Positions 1 through 8,955 of a DNA stretch of 36,203 bases are shown piece after piece. How positions within the stretch are numbered: position 1 is the stretch's first letter; every line of letters starts with the position of its first letter. The notes beneath the pieces were generated by a model, which saw only the letters and a list, made by a program, of their open reading frames with translations, had not been told where the DNA came from and made no database searches. This stretch comes from Cylindrodendrum hubeiense (Eukaryota; Ascomycota; Sordariomycetes; Hypocreales; Nectriaceae). The stretch is taken from assembly GCA_014621425.1 (NCBI GenBank), contig JAANBB010000408.1, positions 1-36,203 on the forward strand. Direction: 5' to 3'. The translations under genes and the position numbers were made by a program.

Positions 1-24
1 CCCGGCCTCGCCCGGCCTCGCCCG
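1..24. repeat. 2.4 copies of a 10-bp GC-rich unit
   Basis: The first 24 bases are two full copies and one partial copy of CCCGGCCTCG. The array is cut by the window edge, so its true length is unknown. No function can be assigned. Confidence 0.6.
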
Positions 25-485
25 CCCCCAGCGCGGATCGGGATCCCCAGGAACCAGATGGCGACTAAGTGCCCGCTGGTGCCACCTTGTCGGCTCCCTA
101 GCCTCCCCCTCGTCATCCACGAGGATCCTCCCGCGGCACCATCATGCAGCATCGTGACCTTGCTGCACCCGAGCCGCCCAACGGCCGTCCAAGGGTCGCA
201 GCCATCTGTGTCATGCATTCGCTCTCCGTCGTCGTCTGTGGGTTCTCAACGCGACCGGCTCCACACGCCGTCCAGAGTCGCGTCTCCAACTTGTCCTGCT
301 TCAGCCACTTGCCTTCTGGCCGTCCATGTACACATACACTGGTTGGCCGAGCACCCATGCCCCAGAGCCACCACCAGACATCGATGGAACACCGTTACAC
401 CGTTTCCGGCCGTCTCACGACCAAACGCCGGGCCAATCCCTCCACCGCCCGCACCATTGCTTGTCCGTTGGCTGGTCTCGTGCCC
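25..485. other. 3' flank of the LIN1-like gene, no gene supported
   Basis: This stretch follows the stop codon of the minus-strand LIN1-like gene and probably holds its 3' UTR. Several overlapping open frames exist on both strands, but their translations are rich in P, S, R, H and C with no recognisable motif, as expected of open GC-rich noncoding DNA. I see no supported gene. Confidence 0.5.
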
Positions 486-1892
486 TCACGCAAAGGCACC
501 AGCCCTCGGCGTCCACTCCCGTCCCTCCTCCACAGCTCGGAACTCGACCGACCCTTCTGTAAAATACCCGGCTTCTTGCCACGACTTCATTGTAGCCCCA
601 TCAAACGGTCCCTGCTTGGCGCCCTCGTCACGCCCGTCCGTCCACCGGAACTCCCACATAGTTCCCGGCTTCACCGCATCCTCCCCCATCTGGTCGGCAT
701 CAGCATGCACTGCTGCCGGTTCGACCCATTCCTCCCCGGTCTCCTTGCGATATTCCCGGACAAGCAGTTCCCTTTCCTGGTCGTAAATGTCTTCGTAGTC
801 CCGGCTTAGTAGTTTGTCCGCGGCTTCTGTGATGGTATTGATGGACTCCTTGATCCGCGTCTGTTCCGGATCCTGGCTAGTCTCGCCATCCACATCCATC
901 CCTTCGACACCCTTGTTCATCTTCTTGAGCTTCCACTTGGGAATCTTCTTGCTCTTGGGCTGGCTCTTGCCAAGCCGGGCCAGTGCCTCAAGGGGTGTCT
1001 CCGTCTTTTCCAGCTGGAGGATTAGCGTCTTCAGCAGGTCAGACACCAAGACTTGATCGTCTTGCATGCGTTGCTTCCGCGCCTCTGCCTCACGTTTCTC
1101 ATGCGCCTCTGCCGCCTTCTTCATCTCCTTTTTTCCGAGTCCCTCTAGCCAGCTGTCGTGAACTGCATCGGGATCTCCTGCCTTGCGCACGTAGTTGCCT
1201 TGTTGATCAAATTGGCCTTCTTCCATCTCCGACTTCAAGTTGAAGGCTTCCACTTTGGGGGCGTTCCTCTTAAGTCCACCGGCGCCAACCTCTTCATCCA
1301 CGCCCTCCTCTTGAATTGCGAGATCGATATCTCTCTCGTCGTCACTGCTGCCCAGTTCGTCTAGTCGGATTTGGCCGCCAGTTTTGCTGTCGTCTTCTTG
1401 ACCCTCAATCTGCTCAACGTCGAGGAAGCGCACATCCTTCTTTTTGCGGCCAGACTTATCAAAGTCGCCATTCTCGGATGCTGCCTTTTCTCCCTCGTCA
1501 TCATTCGCAGCGAACATGTCGTCGTCTTCGTCGTCATCGCCACCAGCCGCGACTGCAGAAGCTGCGTTGTTGGCGTTGTAGTTGTCCAGCTGATCCATAA
1601 TGTTCACGTCGCCCTTCTTGCGACCTTGGGCGCGAGCATTGATGTTCTCATTGTCCGAATCACTGTCGTAGCCGTCGAGATTCACTGCACCTCGCTTCGT
1701 AGAGCCGGTTCCGCCAATGACATCGGCATCGAGGATGGCATCGTCTTCTCTGGCATCGGGGGCCAAGATCGAGGGGTTGCGGACGTCGAATTTGGCCCGC
1801 TTGGTGTCGGCCGTGTCGTCGTCGTTATGATGGGTGCGCGCAAAGTTCTCTCCGGCTCGCTTGGGCCGCGCCGCCGAGTGCCGTGAAGCCAT
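486..1892 (-). CDS. LIN1: LIN1/CD2BP2-like GYF-domain protein (U5 snRNP-associated)
   Basis: This is a single-exon gene of 468 aa. The first ATG, at 1892, gives MASRHSAARPKRAGENFART; the frame stays open upstream but has no ATG. The protein begins basic, then becomes strongly acidic and charged (D/E/K-rich, residues about 40-240). The last 60 or so residues form a GYF domain: WEFRW, then QGPFDGATMKSW, then EAGYF, matching the W-x-[FY] and GPF core that binds proline-rich peptides. In the family (yeast Lin1/Snu40, human CD2BP2/U5-52K) it binds the U5 snRNP in the nucleus through Prp6 and Prp8 partners and leaves before the tri-snRNP forms. The gene is divergent from UFD1, with 563 bp between the start codons. 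The family assignment rests on overall layout plus the C-terminal GYF domain. Confidence 0.88.
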   Translation of the reverse strand: MASRHSAARPKRAGENFARTHHNDDDTADTKRAKFDVRNPSILAPDAREDDAILDADVIGGTGSTKRGAVNLDGYDSDSDNENINARAQGRKKGDVNIMDQLDNYNANNAASAVAAGGDDDEDDDMFAANDDEGEKAASENGDFDKSGRKKKDVRFLDVEQIEGQEDDSKTGGQIRLDELGSSDDERDIDLAIQEEGVDEEVGAGGLKRNAPKVEAFNLKSEMEEGQFDQQGNYVRKAGDPDAVHDSWLEGLGKKEMKKAAEAHEKREAEARKQRMQDDQVLVSDLLKTLILQLEKTETPLEALARLGKSQPKSKKIPKWKLKKMNKGVEGMDVDGETSQDPEQTRIKESINTITEAADKLLSRDYEDIYDQERELLVREYRKETGEEWVEPAAVHADADQMGEDAVKPGTMWEFRWTDGRDEGAKQGPFDGATMKSWQEAGYFTEGSVEFRAVEEGREWTPRAGAFA

Positions 1893-2455
1893 CTTCTGTG
1901 TAGAGCTCTGGGAGATTCCGAACCTGAGTTTTCTTTGTCGTGAGTCCAAATATCGACGATGCAGGTGCCTTGATTCACCGGCGCATTTGGCTTTGGTGTC
2001 GGAGCTAGGTTTGCTTGAAGGAGCTTGGACCCGACGTCAACTGCGGGCGAATGCGCTGCGCTGGTTGGACCAATCCCTTTTTGTAGGCGGTCACCCACTG
2101 TAGCCTGGGACGCGCCCCTCTGAGGCGACTAAGCTTCAAGGCCCTGCCAAACTGCGTCATCCAAGAGCTGCCTTTTTGCCGCTTCCTCCACGCCCCACGT
2201 CGACCTCTCTGGACAACTTCAACCTGCACCGTTGAAGCTCGCCCTATCCACCACTGTACAATCACCCAACGCCAACAGCCAGCCCCCGTATCTCAACCGA
2301 ATACCAGCATCCAGCGGATAGCTGTACCTGTCACAGCATCACCCACCACATCCACGGCCCTGTCCACTTCAGACCGCTACCGCTACCGCATCCACGGGAT
2401 CTCACCCCGCGATACCGCACGACCATCCACTCTACACCCATAAGTCGCCGTCAAC
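1893..2455. promoter_or_regulatory. Divergent LIN1-UFD1 intergenic region
   Basis: These 563 bp separate the two divergent start codons and must hold both promoters and leaders. The UFD1-proximal half is rich in CCAC/CATC pyrimidine runs, typical of fungal transcription-start regions. No clear TATA box was seen. Confidence 0.5.
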
Positions 2456-3715
2456 ATGGTACGTCGCCATGTCGCTATCCCATAGACTTCTTGACAAGGC
2501 TAACTCGCGATGATGCAGTACTCCGGCTTTGGCGGCGGCGGGTTCGATCCGTCTAACCCGGACCACCTCTACAACATGGCTCGCCACGGACGACGGCCCA
2601 TCGTGCAACGATTCGACGAGTACTACCGATGCTACCCCCTTATCATGGCCCCTGGGTCCGAACGACCAGAGCTTAACTACGGCTCCAAAATCATTCTCCC
2701 TCCGTCTGCCCTCGACAAGGTGTCGAAGCTCCATGTCCAGTGGCCCTTGCTGATGGAGATGATCAACGGCGAGAAGGGGAAGCACTCACATGCTGGTGTG
2801 TTGGAGTTTATTGCTGAGGAAGGCCGAGCGTACATCCCGCAATGGGTACGTGCACAATGGGGTATCCTTAGATATGCTTCCGCTGACGATTCATAGATGA
2901 TGGTGACGTTAGGTATGGATGTCGGAGACATGATTCAGATCCGAACCACCTCATTGGAACTTGCCAAAATGGTCAAGCTTCAGCCGCAATCCGTCAACTT
3001 CCTCGACATTAGCGACCCCAAAGCTGTCCTTGAAAAGGCCTTCCGCAACTTTGCCACCCTCACCAAGGGTGACGTCTTCAACTTTGAGTACAACGACGAA
3101 GTGTACGATGTTGCTGTTCTAGATGTCAAGCCAGAGACGGACAAGATGGGTGTAAGCATGATTGAGACCGATGTTTCTGTCGATTTTGCTGCCCCGGTAG
3201 GCTATGTCGAGCCCGAGAGGAAGAGCGGCACGAGCACTCCCAGGAGCACCCGCGGCGGCGTCCCTGCCGGAGGTCTCGTCCACAACCAAGGCACCATGGC
3301 CCAGTCCATCAACTACAACGCCATTGCCCCCTCTGTTACAAGCAACGTAACCAACTTTCTTGGAGGCGGCCAGAAGCTGGCCAAGAAGGGCAGCAAAACC
3401 TCAACCCCCAAGCCCGCGACCCCTGTGCCAGCAGCCGAAGATACTCCCAAGGTCCCCCAGCGACGAACAGGTGCCCCTGCCGCGCTACGCCTACCGCCCA
3501 ACAAGCTGTTCTTTGGGTATGAGGTCAAGCCAGTCAAGACAGATGCAGACAAGGAGAAGGAGAAGGAGAATGCCAACGTACCCAAGTTTGAGGGGCAAGG
3601 CCAGACACTCCGTGGTGCTGTCAAGAGAAAGGGTGACGGAGAAGACAAGTCTAAGGCACCAGAGAAGAAGGGTACGAGCGATGGGAATCGACTGGACGGT
3701 CGGCGGCCGCGGTAA
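2456..3715 (+). CDS. UFD1: Ufd1, substrate-recruiting cofactor of Cdc48/p97
   Basis: Three exons (2456-2458, 2519-2845, 2897-3715) encode 382 aa. The first exon is only the ATG codon, and the intron follows directly (GTACGT donor). The spliced start MYSGFGGGGFDPSNPDHLYN is the usual fungal Ufd1 N-terminus. The conserved double-psi barrel/UT3 ubiquitin-binding fold occupies about residues 15-195, with recognisable blocks FDEYYRCYP, LPPSALDKVS, LEFIAEEGRAYIP and WMMVTLGMDVGD. The tail is disordered and basic. It carries FEGQGQTLRG (about residues 341-350), an SHP box (F-x-G-x-G-x-x-L) that binds Cdc48. With Npl4, Ufd1 brings polyubiquitylated proteins to Cdc48 in ER-associated and nuclear degradation. 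Both introns preserve frame. The gene converges on unit A of the Myb-like cluster. Confidence 0.96.
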
Positions 3716-4210
3716 TGGTTGGCTCTTTTCGGGGTTCAAGTGGCGTTCGGGAGACGGGAAATTGGTGGTTCTACTAGCAGATAGCCGCGATCAACAGCAA
3801 GAGGCAGGCTCCGGTCGGCAGTTTGCTCAATATATTTCATCCGCGATTTAGAGGTGTGCTTTTCTTCTTCGAATATCGTGTAGTGCAGTAATGAGAGGGT
3901 AGTGCCGTGTAAATATCCTACCTATACCATAATCCGACCAGAGCTCTAGGGTAGCTCCTGCCCGAGCTGATGTTCACAGGCCAGGAGAGGAACCATGTTG
4001 ACAATCAAGGTTACTAGACTATAGTAGACTACGTCTCTATCTGTCGCGTACTTCTTGAACTCTTTTGAGATTCTTTTGATCTCTTCGGCTTGAATGTACT
4101 TCATCTGGTTTCCACCAACAAACCATGACTCAACCTCCACCACATGATGAACTCAACTTCATTCATCTTCAACTACGCAGACCGAAAATTGGGATCCATC
4201 TGGCTTGAAA
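3716..4210. other. Convergent 3' intergenic region
   Basis: This region lies between the UFD1 and unit A stop codons, which face each other. It is AT-richer than the flanking coding DNA and presumably holds both 3' UTRs. A 65-aa open frame on the minus strand (3946-4143) has no recognisable feature and was not called. Confidence 0.5.
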
Positions 4211-4852
4211 TCAGACAAAATTTTCTTCATCTGCGGCCAACCAAGCCTGGTACTCTGCCTCATTGTCCTGAACCGTAGCGCTACACAGTGTTAGTTGACT
4301 CCCCCACTCTCTGTCATCCATGGAGGGATGCATACCTTCGCTCACGGCCAGGAGAGCCGGCGTTCTCAGTCTTGATTCGACGGAGAGCCTTCGTACCCGT
4401 GTCACACTTGATCTTCTTGGTGGGAGTCTCTAAGACCTCATCGTCGTCCATTTCGTCGTCGCCTTGATTGGCCATGGTCATGGACTTGGGCTGCTTCGCG
4501 GTGGAGCGGCGCTTCTGGGGGGTTGCCTTCTTGGAGGTTGAGGTAGGAGTACTCTTGGTGCCAGATTTTCCGTGGCGGACCTTGAAATCACGCATGACAG
4601 TCTTCGTAAAGTGCTGCCTGTATTGTTGTTAATTAGCTACCACGGCCAGAAAGGTGTGAAGGAAGGGCGTAGAAACTGAGGGGGAACTTACGAGATGGCA
4701 TCCTGGGTGAACGTGTAGTCGAGATCGTTCATGATGGAGTGGACCTTAGGCCAGTTGTGGCGCGCGCGATCGGTCTCTTGGTTGCCGAGGATGATGGCGA
4801 GACAGAGGTCGCGCTCGGCGTTGGCGTGCCATCGCTTTTCGTTGCCAGGCAT
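4211..4852 (-). CDS. Unit A: Myb/SANT-like nuclear protein, 170 aa
   Basis: Three exons (4692-4852, 4336-4617, 4211-4280, transcribed leftward) encode 170 aa. The N-terminal ~65 residues form a degenerate Myb/SANT-like domain: first-helix tryptophan in EKRWHANAERDL, second-helix tryptophan in HNWPKV, turn DYTFTQDAIS, then recognition helix QHFTKTVMRDF. Intron 1 is phase 2 and falls immediately before QHF, the same place as in units B and E. A basic linker follows (SKKATPQKRRS, a likely nuclear localisation signal), then an acidic patch (DDEMDDDE), a SUMO-consensus site (IKTE) and an acidic end (ADEENFV). The family is widespread in Sordariomycetes as Myb-like DNA-binding proteins. DNA binding is inferred and the target is unknown. 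Splice sites have good consensus: GTAAGT, and GTATGC with CTAAC before the acceptor. Confidence 0.82.
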
Positions 4853-5623
4853 AGTGATGGCTTGATGAGTCGATCAGTGTGGAAGAGAAAGGAGGTAGAT
4901 AAGAAATGGTGGTTAGAGAGTGCGTGTTGTGTTGGTGAAAGGTTTGGTGCGTGCCATAGGTGTGTGAAAGAAGGAAAGAAAAAGGTGCAGGTAGGGAACT
5001 GAGAAGATGAATAGGTAACCTTAGGATTTGAGTGAATGAGACAACAGAGAGAGAGTAGAACGCGTGTGAAGTGGGAGGGGCGTGCGAGGCGGGAAACAAA
5101 CAGCACTACAAGAGAAACCCAGGTGCCTGCTGAACAAGGCAGACTAATATCTGTGCCGTGTTTCGTTCATGTTGCTAAGAGATGAGTGAATGAGGTGCTG
5201 CAAACTGAGCCTAAGAAATCAGCATTAACTGGACTCGACATTTTGGCCATCTTCCCGACTCATGATTTTGCTGGTAGGGTCTTGTTAAGTTGCCGAAGCG
5301 TGGGCCCAACGTGAGTTCTACAATATTCAACTTCACAAAGGCACTTTGGGATATTTAGATGTCAAGTAATCACGGTGGCATTTGTTATCTCCCCTCAGAT
5401 CTTGCAGGCCAGCACTATGGTTCCGTTCGTAGCAAGTCAGCAATGTGTAGAAAACCAGACCAACATGTCATCTCTGGCTGTCCCCTTGCTTATGGTAACC
5501 ATTTGTTAATCCACTCTCCCGTTGCCTCTCTCCATCGATGCCATGATCCACTCCGTGAGAATATGATTTTGAATTCCACCTATAGTCAAAGACCGAGGGC
5601 AGGGAATCAAATCGATTGGGGCT
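4853..5623. promoter_or_regulatory. Unit A upstream region and unit B 3' flank
   Basis: About 250 bp before the unit A start are CT-rich on the minus strand (CTTTCCTTCTTTC, TCACACAC), a typical fungal start-site region. The rest is 3' flank of unit B. A plus-strand open frame at 5359-5688 overlaps the end of unit B and has no coding signature. Confidence 0.45.
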
Positions 5624-6219
5624 TTAGACCTCGCCCTCCATATCCATGTCCTCGTGCTCAGACTCGGGCTCGAGCCTGTCCACCGTGAGATTAGCGAATA
5701 CCCAAATGCGAACGTCGAGATATGGAACTTACTTTGGGGTCTTCTTGGCGCGCTTGGCAGGACGCTTTGGGGTAGAAAGCTGCTCATCATCAGAGTCGGC
5801 CTCCTTCTTGAGGTTCTGCTTCTCGTCTTCCTCGTCATCGGCATCAGCGGAAATGAGAGCCTTGCTCTTTTTAGCAGGAGTGTTCCGCTTGCGAGGAGTG
5901 GCGGCCTTGCGAGGAGTAGAAGTCTCGGAACGAGTTCCACCAACAGCGGCCTCGAAGCCGGTCGTGTCTCGGTTTCGTCGGAGCTTCTGGACGTGCTGGC
6001 TGAAACTGGGGTTAGCGGGTGTTCATGACTGCTGCGTCCAACGCGAAAAGAAATAAAACAGTACTTGACAGCGTCAAAAGAATAGGTATATCCTTTGTTG
6101 CGGAGTCTCTCGGTCACACTTGTGATGACAGCCTTGCTTGGGTTGGACTCCTCGATGAAGGCGAGCAGGAGGTCACCATGGGAGAAGGAGTCCCAACCAC
6201 GAGCTGGTTTCGCAGACAT
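5624..6219 (-). CDS. Unit B: Myb/SANT-like nuclear protein, 157 aa
   Basis: Three exons (6065-6219, 5733-5999, 5624-5675, leftward) encode 157 aa. The Myb/SANT-like domain starts at GWDSFSHGDLLLAF. It lacks the second-helix tryptophan (VITSVTERL), keeps the turn KGYTYSFDAV, and enters the recognition helix QHVQKLRRNRD after a phase-2 intron. A basic stretch follows with two AT-hook-like TPRK segments (TPRKAATPRKRNTPAKKSK), then a D/E-rich segment, a SUMO-consensus-like LKKE, and a second basic patch (KRPAKRAKKTPK). Splicing of the last intron replaces an in-frame stop with an acidic end (EHEDMDMEGEV). Exons 2 and 3 are also the only downstream exons available to the orphan first exons C and D. 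A likely nuclear DNA-binding or chromatin role is inferred from fold and charge. Confidence 0.82.
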
Positions 6220-6480
6220 GATGCTTGGTAGAATCTGCAAGAGCAAATGGTTGAGGGGATAAAGGGGCTTGATGGAAGATGTAAGGTGCAGAGATGTGTG
6301 GTGATGATGGTTGAGTGTATGTGTGTGGATGAAGGTGGAATGCGAAGGTTGAAGAAAACCGAGGGTGGAAGTGAAGGTGAATAAATAAGAACGGGGAGTT
6401 GGTGACTGGCCAGTGACCGACCAGTAACGACAATAAAAAACTTGGGGAAAACAGATCGAGCAAATCAACGATGAGCATAC
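6220..6480 (-). promoter_or_regulatory. Region between orphan exon C and unit B
   Basis: These 261 bp run from the exon C donor (GTATGC) to the unit B start codon. They contain a CT-rich, CCATCATCACCACA-type leader just before unit B, so unit B probably has its own promoter here. The 10-bp palindrome ACTGGCCAGT lies near 6406-6415. No exon-2-like (Q-H...L-R-R) sequence is present, so exon C has no private second exon here. Confidence 0.5.
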
Positions 6481-6641
6481 CGAAGCGCAGACTCAGTGAA
6501 AGTGTACTTCATGGCGTGGAGGTCCTGCATAACGCTGGCCCAGTCCTGGGTGCTCAACTTGAGGTGCTGAAACAGACATATGAGAATATCCTCATGGACG
6601 TTGGCGTCCCACCTCATGGTTTGCCGACCAGGAGTAGTCAT
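6481..6641 (-). CDS. Orphan first exon C (first two helices of a Myb/SANT-like domain)
   Basis: This exon of 161 nt gives 53 codons plus 2 bases (phase 2), the same length as exon 1 of unit A. It encodes MTTPGRQTMRWDANVHEDIL and continues through ICLFQHLKLSTQDWASV to MKYTFTESALR. That covers helix 1 with RWDANVHEDIL, helix 2 with its tryptophan, and the TFTESAL turn. It stops at an intact GTATGC donor exactly where the other units break before the QH helix. Downstream, no second exon occurs before the start of unit B. Spliced to unit B exon 2 (acceptor at 6000, intron 481 nt) it would read TESALRQHVQKLRR in frame and give a 159-aa protein. Read without splicing it ends after six more residues. 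It is either an alternative first exon of unit B or a truncated paralogue. Confidence 0.6.
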
Positions 6642-7037
6642 GATAAGTTCCAGGGAATATATCGATGATATCGCAAGTATTTCTGATGAGAAGGAAATGG
6701 GGGTGGACGAAGAAGCGGCGGTTGTTGTTGGGATGGGATGGGGGGAGATGAAGCCGAAGAAAAGGCAGGAAAGCAGAGATGGAAGATAAAAGGAAGAAGA
6801 CTTAGGGTGTGCACTGAGGGTAAAATGTTTGTGTTGGAAAACAGGAAAAGCTGAGCAGTGAATGCGAAGTGACGAACGGGAGCGAAAACACCCAGACAGC
6901 CGACTGCCAGCTGCCAGCCAAGCACGGCGCGTCTCGCGCAATAACAATGCAGGCAACTCTGCAAGCTGTCTACGAAGCCCGAAGAGCTCGCAGATTGAAC
7001 AAGGGAAAACACAAGAATATGAGATTCTTCAACGTAC
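6642..7037 (-). promoter_or_regulatory. Region between orphan exons D and C
   Basis: About 400 bp run from the exon D donor to the exon C start. The part next to exon C is CT-rich and leader-like, suggesting a separate start site for exon C. The 12-mer CTGCCAGCTGCC lies at 6904-6915 and recurs twice upstream of unit J. A possible acceptor at 6970 would give a 68-nt intron and an open frame continuing into exon C. The intervening 109 residues are S/F/L/P/C-rich and look like translated leader, so I do not favour it. Confidence 0.45.
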
Positions 7038-7213
7038 CGGATCGCCTCCCAGGTGACATTGTGCCCCTGCTTCTGGAGATAGTCGACGATGGCGTCCCGC
7101 ATCTTCTGGCTCAGGCCTCCGCTCGACTGCGCGGCCTGGAAGAAGGCGATACCTAGCTCCATGAGGAACTCGGAGTTGTCCCAGAGAGTGGCGCCACCGG
7201 GCTTCGCAGGCAT
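7038..7213 (-). CDS. Orphan first exon D (first two helices of a Myb/SANT-like domain)
   Basis: This exon of 176 nt (58 codons plus 2 bases, phase 2) begins MPAKPGGATLWDNSEFLMEL and ends QKQGHNVTWEAIR at a strong GTACGT donor. It matches the first-exon pattern: first-helix tryptophan (LWDNSEF), a hydrophobic second helix without the usual tryptophan (MRDAIVDYL), and a turn ending before the QH helix. No QH-type exon lies between it and exon C. Joined to unit B exon 2 (intron 1038 nt, long for a fungus) it reads WEAIRQHVQKLRR in frame and gives 164 aa. Without splicing it reads into low-complexity sequence. The intact frame and donor argue against a long-dead relic. It could be an alternative first exon or a recently truncated copy. 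Confidence 0.55.
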
Positions 7214-7725
7214 GATGAAGTCGTAGTGGTGATCGTGATGTAAGGCTTTGTTGTGGGGTTCAGTGGATGAGTGAAGTTGCGGAACAGAGGAGGCAATGTT
7301 GATGAAAGACGGAAAAGTGCAGGGCAGCTAGTGAAGCGGGATCAGGGTGGGAGTTGGGAGTTGAGGGACACCAGGTGACGGGGAACTTCGAGTGTTTGTC
7401 GCCTGGACTGTTTTGTTTGCCAGTGCCAAAAGGTCATTGCTAGCTTCTATATACCCCATGCATAAAAACACCTGCACTAAGACCATCCGTCCAACCCGCT
7501 GCCTCGTTACTTAAATCTGTGAACTCCAAACAAAGACTATTGTTGTTGATACAACCGCTCCAAAAGTGCTTCGAGACTTCCTCCACAATCCCACAGGAAA
7601 TACAACGAGGGCCTCTTGCTCCGTGCGCCAACTAATTGTTACAGCGAGAACAAGTAATTTACCTGGCTCAAGTTCCGACATTAACGCCTACTCCCAGGGA
7701 TTGACGATTCATAAAATTGTTGCAA
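7214..7725. promoter_or_regulatory. Upstream region of exon D and 3' flank of unit E
   Basis: About 510 bp without a supported gene. The exon D-proximal 200 bp probably act as its promoter and leader. The remainder is the 3' side of unit E. The small open frames here have no protein-like features. Confidence 0.45.
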
Positions 7726-8955
7726 TTACGCTTCTCCGTATGAGAAACTAAAAGTGGTTAGAATTATTGTTCTTTCAACATATCATGAACCTCAGTACTT
7801 ACTCTGATTGAAATGGATCTGCAGCGCCACCGTGTGCAGCAAGTGCTAGAACAGCCTCATCATCCAAGACTTCCTTCGTGGGGTCCGGTGATGAGATTCG
7901 TTGTCGTTTCGGATTAGGCTCTTCGCCGTCGGCATCAAGTTCATGCTCCCGACCTAGCGACTCTGGAGGTGCTGCGGATACAGCAACGGGCTCAACTGAA
8001 TCTTCAATTGGTGGTTGGCTCGAGATGAGCTTCGGGTCTTCCTGGAGGGATTGGGCTGGTGGTAGTTGTTGAAGATTTTGAGATTGTTGTGCCTGGAGGG
8101 GATGGAGATGGGGAGGGTCTTGGGGTAGCTCAGGATCGTGAGGCGGCGGGCTAGGGAATGTCAAAGGTGGGCCGTTCAATGGCTCATCCATCGGCTCTTC
8201 AGTCATGGCGGCTGGGATTGCGAGAGAAGCTCCAGGCGGAGGAATGGGAGCGATAGACAGAGGCGCGCCCGGGATATGAGCGCTAGGATGAGCGCCAGGA
8301 TGATCGTGGTCGGGGATGCTTGGGCTGAGATCATCTGCCATGGGGTCACCGTCGACTGGAACGAGTGGTTGCTTCCTAGGCCGGCCTCGCCCAGGGCCAG
8401 GGCGACGTGTGATGGGGTTCATAGTTGGATCAACCTTCCGTGAACTCTCGCCCACGGTGCCATTGATCTCGGCTTTGTTCTGAGCCCGACGGAGACCTTG
8501 GAAGTGTTGACTGGTTGCGTGTTAGTCGGGCCCATAGTACGCAAGAGACGGTTGAGAATTGAATAGGAACGGCGATGACTGGCGAGTCGTATTTGTTACA
8601 GTGTTTGGGTTGATACGGGATGAGGTCAGGGAGAGCGTGAGGTTCAGCACTTTGGGGTAATCCGACGAGGCTCTAGTTTAGGCTTCGGGTCTGTCGCTAA
8701 CTGAGGATAAGAGCACATGATGGGCGGGAATGAGGAAAATGGCGATTGTGTTACGGGGTAAATAACAATATAGATATAGGAGAGGATATTAACGACTTAC
8801 CGACATCCTTCATTAGTGAAGCCATATCCCAAGGTTCTCATGTGATTGCCGATGGTGGTCCATTCCGCACCACTGATGATACCAATGTTTTTCACAGAGA
8901 GTATGGTAAAGAACAGGTCTTTATCAGCCCTGTCATTCCAATTCTTGCTGTTCAT
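7726..8955 (-). CDS. Unit E: Myb/SANT-like protein with AT-hook and proline-rich tail, 294 aa
   Basis: Three exons (8801-8955, 7803-8510, 7726-7747, leftward) encode 294 aa. Exon 1 is 155 nt, as in unit B, and encodes MNSKNWNDRADKDLFF, the second-helix tryptophan in AEWTTIGNHM and GYGFTNEGCR. After a phase-2 intron the recognition helix is QHFQGLRRAQNK. Intron 1 is 290 nt, much longer than the cluster norm, and ends with a CTAAC branch site. A canonical AT-hook core (GRGRPRK) follows, then about 150 residues rich in P, Q, H and A, then a basic patch (NPKRQR). The last intron has a GTAAGT donor and CTAAC branch site; it removes an in-frame stop and adds FSYGEA. No hydrophobic-K-x-E motif is present, unlike the other units. 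The AT-hook suggests minor-groove binding at AT-rich DNA. The function is inferred. Confidence 0.78.

Noticed and set aside
58..809. Overlapping plus-strand open frames at the left edge
   Set aside because: Antisense to and beyond the LIN1-like gene, with no motif.
3946..4143. 65-aa minus-strand open frame between UFD1 and unit A
   Set aside because: Too short, without motif, in a region expected to be 3' UTR.
6481..7213. Splicing of exon D through an acceptor at 6970 into the frame that continues through exon C
   Set aside because: It is in frame and the 68-nt intron size is normal. However, the 109 added residues are translated leader-like sequence, no clear branch site is present, and the recognition helix would be missing from D.
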